A stretch of 9,653 nucleotides of DNA, from contig DASRFR010000005.1 of the NCBI GenBank assembly GCA_035651455.1, positions 1-9,653 on the forward strand. The letters run 5' to 3'. The position numbers were made by a program, and so were the translations under genes. The notes below the pieces were generated by a model, which worked only from the letters and a program-made list of their open reading frames with translations, did not search any database and was not told the DNA's origin. Positions 6,601-9,653 of this stretch are shown in pieces. Numbering within the stretch: position 1 is the first letter of the stretch; each line of letters starts with the position of its first letter. Source of the stretch: DASRFR01 sp035651455. Its GTDB lineage: Bacteria; Acidobacteriota; Terriglobia; Terriglobales; Acidobacteriaceae.

Positions 6601-7125
6601 CGTGGTCGTGCTCATCTGGCGGACGGCTTCGCCGGCCGGATCTTCGAAGGCTGGCAGCTGGCTGGCATCACAACCTTCTCCCGCGGACTCCCGTATGACA
6701 TCTTTACCGTGACCGACACGGCCCACACCGGCCAGCGGCAGCGCCCCGACTTCAACCCGAACGGGGTCCCGGCTCCGGTCACCAACCCGCTTACCCAGAC
6801 GGGACCAAACCTGGGACTACCGGGCGAGTCATTTTTCCCCGACGCTCCCTTCGGCAGCGGCGGCGACCTGGGGCGCAACCACTTCCGCGGGCCCGGAATT
6901 AACAACTGGGACATGGTATTGCAGAAAACAACGCAAATCTCCGAACGCGTGGCCTTGGAGTTTCGTACCGAAGCTTACAATTTGTTCAACCGCGTCCAGT
7001 TTGGCCAACCGGGAAATCTGACTTCGGATCCCGGGGCCTTTGGCCAATCCACCAATGAGGTGCGCCGCGCAGATGAGACTTCAGGAGCCCGCCAGATCCA
7101 ATTCGGACTCAGGCTCAGGTTCTGA
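3679..7125 (+). CDS. Oar-like TonB-dependent outer-membrane receptor with carboxypeptidase-regulatory-like domain
   Basis: This 1,148-residue outer-membrane beta-barrel probably imports large substrates such as oligosaccharides, peptides or siderophores using TonB energy; the substrate cannot be told. Residues 1-24 are a signal peptide (MSRCR, a Leu/Phe-rich core, cleavage after ASA before QTS). Residues 28-108 are the carboxypeptidase-regulatory-like fold: SLSGTVADISGAVIP, then GTYRITNLPPGTYDVLIEKAGF. A plug domain follows, with the VNGSRDRNNNFLLDG segment and NPDAVQEFRV. The rest is barrel, including FGVQQQLPAQFVLDMNYVGS, and the final strand ends in Phe (FGLRLRF), as outer-membrane barrels do. 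The length and architecture fit the expanded acidobacterial family. It is transcribed alone, divergent from hsp20, with a weak possible promoter (TTTACG 3548-3553, TATAAA 3570-3575). Several long opposite-strand frames inside it are shadows. Confidence 0.93.
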   Translation: MSRCRVLSLLLLVFFFALARSASAQTSSLSGTVADISGAVIPHAKVSAIDKSTNVGRSSESNDSGTYRITNLPPGTYDVLIEKAGFKTTEYSGIQLTVDQVQNVDAKLTPSAVPEKVTVVGETLAQVDLNDSQIGNVVSSQQLEKLPLILRDPYQLTLLSPGAIQSNSLLQGISVNGSRDRNNNFLLDGTDNNDAEIPGLSLPQPGLAALNPDAVQEFRVITSNFLPEFGRNTGAIVDIVSKRGTNDLHADAYWFGRYDALGARDFFNHEVNSNGQVVPKDFYVRNAFGASIGGPLQRDRTFGFANYEGQRFVTTLTNTSTVPTTAFKTGRFTFDGQPIDVSSPGSANNVFGLPLDATIEKILALYPAPNGPKVDDVRGKLYFPSRTTTTGDNLTARVDQSFTPHETLTVRYTFNHFVDPNFAHTDFLPGVGGTGTDQRRQNATVQFTSVLDQQLVNNVRVGANRIRFPLTCQGVNVFNSFSVPDAFGRGLDFPLPGLSGFGCLTLVDRNGSERFSGTYTIGDDVSWGRGKHTFKFGVEVRDVYSNSTNDFLSRPTVDFNNFSNFGIPAFQSGTAIDANATLQNMVWSLFGVVGSETEAQFFDKAGTRTPDDLRGLRQKEFNAFAQDVYKILPNLTLSYGMRYQFNGVPYEVNNLLSTLFTSPSWRAPFTFTIAGQKDQGLPPLYNNDWHDFEPRVGIAWDPFQQGKSSIRAGYGIFHDRMFGQLLGLTRGNPPFQQIFFRPFFTPSGIGSEVSTLPLPPTLTATPVVNNGEGILPFLIDPHLKMPYSQNWSFGVQQQLPAQFVLDMNYVGSKGTRLLRVVDGNPPQPALVHQLESFCVPSNPSNQGFRTPTGQCDQSTLEFNNLWFGAETGVLPFDAVNNNAFLGAEFFNNAASSIYHAFEVNVTRRFAKGLAIQAAYTWAHAIDNSSDPLVPTAGNQEFPRNSFDLAAERGNSDFDVRHRLVLNYSCNLPFGRGRAHLADGFAGRIFEGWQLAGITTFSRGLPYDIFTVTDTAHTGQRQRPDFNPNGVPAPVTNPLTQTGPNLGLPGESFFPDAPFGSGGDLGRNHFRGPGINNWDMVLQKTTQISERVALEFRTEAYNLFNRVQFGQPGNLTSDPGAFGQSTNEVRRADETSGARQIQFGLRLRF

Positions 7126-7400
7126 CCAAGTACAGTTCGCGAGGCGTAGCGCCGAACCAGTTCCGTCCTTGAGAATCCCGCTAACTCAAAGTGCGCATCC
7201 GTATAACCAGGTTACAAGTAATCTTCGCTACATGCGGTCTGGATCTAAAAGCGGATATTGGAATCGCCGAAGGGTGTATCTTATGGATGCAGAAACTTTC
7301 GACGAAAATCTTGCGTCTATTTCTGAATAGAAGCGTGCAGGGCCTGTAGACCACACGGCGCCTGGCGCTGATCAGAGCTTTTTCATGCGAGGTACGAACC

Positions 7401-8483
7401 ATGAGGATCGCCCTGATTGCACCACCTTTCATACAGATTCCACCTAAACGCTACGGCGGAACAGAGCTCTTCCTTGCCAGTTTAGCTCTCGGCCTCAAGA
7501 AACTTGGACATGAAGCTGTGGTGTATGGCAATGGCGAATCCGAGATTCCCGTGGAGGTACGCTGGCTGTATCCGATCGCCCAGTGGCCTATTAAGGGAGA
7601 GTTCTCAGAGACCCTGAAGGAGATGAATCATACAGCTTGGGCAATCAAGGATGCGACCGCTTCCTGCGATGTCATCCATATCAATAATGCGTTCGGGTTG
7701 CCGCACTCGCGGTTCACTAAAGTTCCGTTCCTCTACACGGTCCACCACGAGCACGACCCGGCGCTAAGCAATTTCTATTCGCACTACCCCGACGTGCACT
7801 ACGTCACGATCAGCAACTTCCAACGCTCTCGAGAGAATATGCCACACCTCAGGACGATCCATCACGGGATCGACCTGTCGCGCTACCATTTCCAGGACAG
7901 GAAACAGACATATCTGACTTTCCTCGGGAGACTCGCGCCGATGAAAGGCGCCCATCTGGCGATTGCGGTTGCGAAGAGGGCAGGCATCCCGCTGAAGATT
8001 GCTGGCGAAATTCAGCCAATTTTTCGCGACTATTACGAAAACGAAATCCAGCCGCACATTGACGGCAAATTCATTGAATATCTAGGCGAGGCGGACCTGG
8101 CTCTGAAAAACGAAGTCCTGGGAAATTCACTGGCCCTCTTGTTTCCGATCCAATGGAATGAGCCCTTCGGGCTAGTGATGATTGAGGCTATGGCGTGCGG
8201 TACATCGGTGCTGGCACTCGCAGGAGGTTCGGTAAGCGAAGTCGTTCGCGAAGGCCTGAGCGGATACGTCTGCCGTTCGGTGAACGAAATGGCAGGCTAC
8301 GCAAGAGATATCGAAACCTGGATTCGTCCGGCTGCCGTTCGCCACTACGCGGAACGGCACTTCTCCATGGAGCGGATGGCCGCAGAGTACGCGAAACTTT
8401 ACGCCGAGATCTGTCAGCCTGTGGCGCTTCATCCCGAGCTTGATCTCTCGGCGGCGAGCAGCCAAGAACCATTTGCGGCATGA
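7401..8483 (+). CDS. Glycosyltransferase family 4 (GT-B fold)
   Basis: This is a retaining glycosyltransferase of 360 residues that moves a sugar from a nucleotide-sugar donor; the acceptor is unknown. The N-terminal Rossmann half opens MRIALIAPPF with the acceptor-side YGGTE (18-22), HHEHDP (115-120) and VTISNFQRS (135-143). The C-terminal half has FLGRLAPMKG (174-183), carrying the Arg and Lys that contact donor phosphates, and the E-x7-E pair E254/E262 in NEPFGLVMIEAMACGTSV. No signal peptide or membrane span is seen, so it is cytoplasmic. GAGG at 7389-7392 lies 8 nt before the ATG. Its stop overlaps (ATGA) the start of a decayed debranching-enzyme gene, so it once headed a carbohydrate operon, perhaps for glycogen, trehalose or a surface glycan. 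The 275-nt gap after the TonB receptor holds no clear promoter. Confidence 0.92.
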   Translation: MRIALIAPPFIQIPPKRYGGTELFLASLALGLKKLGHEAVVYGNGESEIPVEVRWLYPIAQWPIKGEFSETLKEMNHTAWAIKDATASCDVIHINNAFGLPHSRFTKVPFLYTVHHEHDPALSNFYSHYPDVHYVTISNFQRSRENMPHLRTIHHGIDLSRYHFQDRKQTYLTFLGRLAPMKGAHLAIAVAKRAGIPLKIAGEIQPIFRDYYENEIQPHIDGKFIEYLGEADLALKNEVLGNSLALLFPIQWNEPFGLVMIEAMACGTSVLALAGGSVSEVVREGLSGYVCRSVNEMAGYARDIETWIRPAAVRHYAERHFSMERMAAEYAKLYAEICQPVALHPELDLSAASSQEPFAA

Positions 8484-8691
8484 GCGCGTCGGTCTCCCAG
8501 GTGAATTGGTGGCGATCCCATCGCCTTACGTCGAGCCCCGGCTCGCGTTCCAGGCGCAGGTCTCTCGTAAGGTCGAAAATCTTACCCTCATAGATGGGAA
8601 GACGTTCCTCTCCACGACCGTCGCCGGTGACATCGTCCCGGCGGGCGCGCCGGATGTCGGAAGGAAATTGTTTCTGTTCCGGCTAAAGTGA
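8480..8691 (+). pseudogene. N-terminal remnant of an amylo-alpha-1,6-glucosidase (glycogen debranching enzyme)
   Basis: An ATG overlapping the glycosyltransferase stop begins MSASVSQ. One missing base near 8501-8506 would join it to the next frame, which reads ELVAIPSPYVEPRL and then NLTLIDGKTFLSTT followed by AGDIVPAGAPDVG. These match the opening of the N-terminal domain of bacterial glycogen debranching enzymes, where a GLF..DTRFLS segment normally comes next. Here the frame instead runs into RKLFLFRLK and a stop at 8689-8691. The intact enzyme has roughly 700 residues, so less than a tenth remains. The position fits the common pairing of GT4 and debranching genes in acidobacterial operons. 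The assignment rests on my recognition of the family, not on a search. Confidence 0.5.
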
Positions 8692-8907
8692 TCAGCCAGC
8701 GCAATCCCAACAGCCCGGCGATCACGATGCGTCCAGCTTCAGATGGGTCGAAGACAATCGGTGAGATCGATCTTTCTAAAGTGACACTGCAGTTCGCCGA
8801 AAAGACCGAATCGGGGTAGCGCACTGGCGAAAGTCCGCGCTAGCGAGAACACACGCAGAGCTTTGCCCCAAAAACGTGCGCCGAAATTTTGGAGCCTCTG
8901 GACTCTT
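8692..8907. other. Stretch without a recognisable gene
   Basis: After the debranching remnant, a plus-strand frame (about 8660-8819) encodes about 50 residues containing PAKVISQRNPNSP and IGEIDLSKVTLQF, with no start codon. It resembles no family I can name with confidence and may be further debris. GAGCC-TCT-GG-A-CTC (8892-8905) is a small bulged hairpin; on the plus strand TTTTA follows, so it might weakly terminate rightward transcription. Nothing else is seen. Confidence 0.4.
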
Positions 8908-9126
8908 TTAGCAAGCCGTCGCGGCGATTTCCGCCACGGCCGGCATAGCTATTGGGACACACGGCGACTCCAGCTTATAGAGCACTCCCGCCGGACAGAC
9001 CTTGCACTCGGGGAAACGGCTTCCCTCGAAGTACAACTCTCGTTCCGGGATTCGGTGCGGCGTCAAATGCAAGGTTAGGTAGGTGCCAGACGCTGGAACC
9101 TGTTCCCCAGACTTGAAGGCTTTCAT
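8908..9126 (-). CDS. Small uncharacterised protein with a FPxCxxC motif (72 aa)
   Basis: GGAGG (9134-9138) lies 7 nt before ATG 9126, which fixes the start. The 72 residues begin MKAFKSGEQVPASGTY and continue with HLTPHRIPERE (20-30), then EGSRFPECKVC (34-44), with later Cys at 56 and 72. I have a sense of a widespread family of tiny bacterial proteins built as FKxGExxPxSGxY, HR.P.E, G.RFP.C..C, but know no function for it. The CxxC pair with nearby His suggests a metal-binding knuckle. No signal peptide or membrane span is seen. It is the second gene of a two-gene minus-strand unit, 32 nt after the 53-residue zinc-ribbon protein, under the promoter at 9370-9398, back to back with hsp20. A stress-related role is only a guess from context. 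Confidence 0.72.
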   Translation of the reverse strand: MKAFKSGEQVPASGTYLTLHLTPHRIPERELYFEGSRFPECKVCPAGVLYKLESPCVPIAMPAVAEIAATAC

Positions 9127-9158
9127 AGTCCTGCCTCCGCTGGCCTGCAGCGCATCAC

Positions 9159-9320
9159 TCACAGGAGAACAACCGCTTGGGAAGGCAGCGTTGGACTGCC
9201 TCCCCGCCGCATCACCGCAGCACCCGCCGGCGGTTCGAAATCGGGGTGGCACCAGTGGCAATAACCACACTTCACGCACCACCACCGCTTACCGCAGGCC
9301 GGGCAGATTCTCACTTTCAT
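9159..9320 (-). CDS. Tiny Cys-rich zinc-ribbon-like protein (53 aa)
   Basis: Six cysteines occupy the first 24 residues: C6xxC9, then C15xxC18xxC21xxC24 with His22 and His25, set among Trp and Lys (KRWWCVKC). This is enough ligands for one zinc ribbon plus an extra pair, or possibly another metal. The tail after residue 30 is Pro/Gly/Ala-rich. I chose ATG 9320, with a modest GGAGA about 8 nt upstream. An in-frame ATG at 9368 would sit at the -10 box of the likely promoter and so upstream of the transcription start. The gene is first in the unit, and the 72-residue protein begins 32 nt after its stop. No family is recognised; a nucleic-acid or protein-binding ribbon is possible but unproven. 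Confidence 0.65.
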   Translation of the reverse strand: MKVRICPACGKRWWCVKCGYCHWCHPDFEPPAGAAVMRRGGSPTLPSQAVVLL

Positions 9321-9369
9321 GATCGCCGTCTCCCATGATGAGCACCACAGATAAGTGGTTTTGGCCATA

Positions 9370-9398
9370 TAAATAGCAACACCTATTATGCTTGTCAA
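9370..9398 (-). promoter_or_regulatory. Near-consensus housekeeping-type promoter for the Cys-rich pair
   Basis: On the minus strand, TTGACA (9393-9398), a 17-nt spacer and TATTTA (9370-9375) match the sigma-70 pattern, with a perfect -35. Transcription would begin near 9363 and leave a leader of about 43 nt before ATG 9320. Confidence 0.7.
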
Positions 9399-9477
9399 GA
9401 GCACTTCATTTCGCATTTGGTGTGCTTTTAAGTAACTGCAAATGAACGGCTTACGATGTATTATGGCTGCGGCAGAC

Positions 9478-9506
9478 TTGACAATCTTAGGCAGGTTGAC
9501 TCATAT
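9478..9506 (+). promoter_or_regulatory. Probable promoter of the second hsp20
   Basis: TTGACA (9478-9483), a 17-nt spacer and TCATAT (9501-9506, in the context CTCATATTAT) precede the gene by about 75 nt. The run CTTGAC...CTCATAT also resembles the heat-shock sigma-32 pattern (CTTGAA, CCCATNT), so a heat-responsive or dual promoter is possible. A second TTGAC (9496-9500) lies 18 bp downstream of the first. Confidence 0.5.
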
Positions 9507-9526
9507 TATCTTCGGAATTTAAGTAA

Positions 9527-9553
9527 AGCCGATGCGTCCAAAACGCACCGGCT
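9527..9553 (+). promoter_or_regulatory. Stem-loop in the leader of the second hsp20
   Basis: AGCCGATGCGT (9527-9537) pairs with ACGCACCGGCT (9543-9553) around the loop CCAAA, with a single A/C mismatch in 11 positions. It begins about 14 nt into the predicted transcript and ends 17 nt before the GAGGTGAG ribosome binding site, where weak pairings (CTCA 9552-9555 with TGAG 9569-9572) could mask the start. A heat-sensing leader is a reasonable hypothesis. Confidence 0.5.
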
Positions 9554-9582
9554 CAGATCTTTCAATTTTGAGGTGAGAAACT

Positions 9583-9653
9583 ATGCTTCGGACCTACTGG
9601 TATGAAACGGTCGATCCGTTCCAGGGACTCACTTCCCTTCAGAACTGGATGGA
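9583..9653 (+). CDS. Second Hsp20-family small heat shock protein (partial, N-terminus only)
   Basis: The ATG follows AGGTGAG (9571-9577) by 5 nt, and the frame stays open to the window edge, giving 23 codons plus two bases. It reads MLRTYWYETVDPFQGLTSLQ, and DPFQ-x-[FL]-[ST]-x-LQN-x-M matches the N-terminal arm of the hsp20 at 2973-3473 (DPFQEFSALQNQM), which is typical of bacterial small heat shock proteins. The alpha-crystallin domain lies outside the window, so the call rests on this arm, the context and the leader. It would be the second small heat shock protein within about 6 kb, pointing the opposite way, and divergent from the Cys-rich pair. Confidence 0.65.
   Translation, partial: MLRTYWYETVDPFQGLTSLQNWM

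Noticed and set aside
7135..7157. Hairpin after the TonB receptor stop (GTTC..GGCG-TAG-CGCC-GAAC)
   Set aside because: It has a 4-nt bulge and no U-tract, so I do not call it a terminator.
7168..7190. HAIR-like HspR site (CTTGAG...CTCAAA) between the TonB receptor and the glycosyltransferase
   Set aside because: The spacer is 11 instead of 9 between the CTTGAG and CTCAA cores, one end base mismatches, and it is not at a chaperone gene.
7283..7330. Short plus-strand frame starting MDAETFDEN before the glycosyltransferase
   Set aside because: It has only 15 codons, no ribosome binding site and no recognisable family.
9321..9416. Longer start for the 53-residue Cys-rich protein (ATG 9368 or further upstream)
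   Set aside because: Those codons overlap the -10 and spacer of the strong promoter, so they would not be in the transcript.

Overview
The window looks like a chromosomal segment of an acidobacterium (Acidobacteriota) or a close relative. This is inferred from the roughly 1,150-residue Oar-type TonB-dependent receptor with an N-terminal carboxypeptidase-regulatory-like domain, the moderately high G+C content, and the pairing of a GT4 glycosyltransferase with a glycogen-debranching-enzyme remnant. No rRNA or other taxonomic marker is present, so the assignment is tentative.

Left part (1-3473), all genes on the minus strand. In transcription order these are a small heat shock protein (hsp20), groES, groEL, and an unrecognised protein that ends in a J-domain-like segment and runs off the left edge. 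groES and groEL are 33 nt apart and clearly form one operon. hsp20 lies 256 nt upstream of groES, and that gap holds a perfect inverted repeat and what looks like the first 17 codons of an SOS-response-associated peptidase. groEL carries an apparent one-base insertion in a G run near its 3' end. As read, the protein has a scrambled tail that runs through a strong hairpin. With one G removed it ends normally, just before that hairpin.

Middle (3679-8483), plus strand. A large outer-membrane TonB-dependent receptor with a clear signal peptide and ribosome binding site is followed by a GT4 glycosyltransferase. A broken N-terminal fragment of an amylo-alpha-1,6-glucosidase (glycogen debranching) gene overlaps the glycosyltransferase stop, so a former glycosyltransferase-debranching pair seems to have decayed.

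Right part (8484-9653). After about 200 nt with no recognisable gene come two tiny cysteine-containing proteins on the minus strand (53 and 72 residues), each with its own ribosome binding site and both downstream of a near-consensus promoter. A divergent promoter faces right and reads through a leader stem-loop into a second hsp20, cut by the window edge.

Taken together this is a protein-quality-control and stress island: two small heat shock proteins, GroES, GroEL and a J-like protein, with a nutrient receptor and a carbohydrate gene between them. The points most worth a second look are the J-like protein lacking the HPD motif, the uncharacterised two-gene Cys-rich cassette divergent from hsp20, the groEL frameshift and 12-residue insertion, and the two gene remnants.
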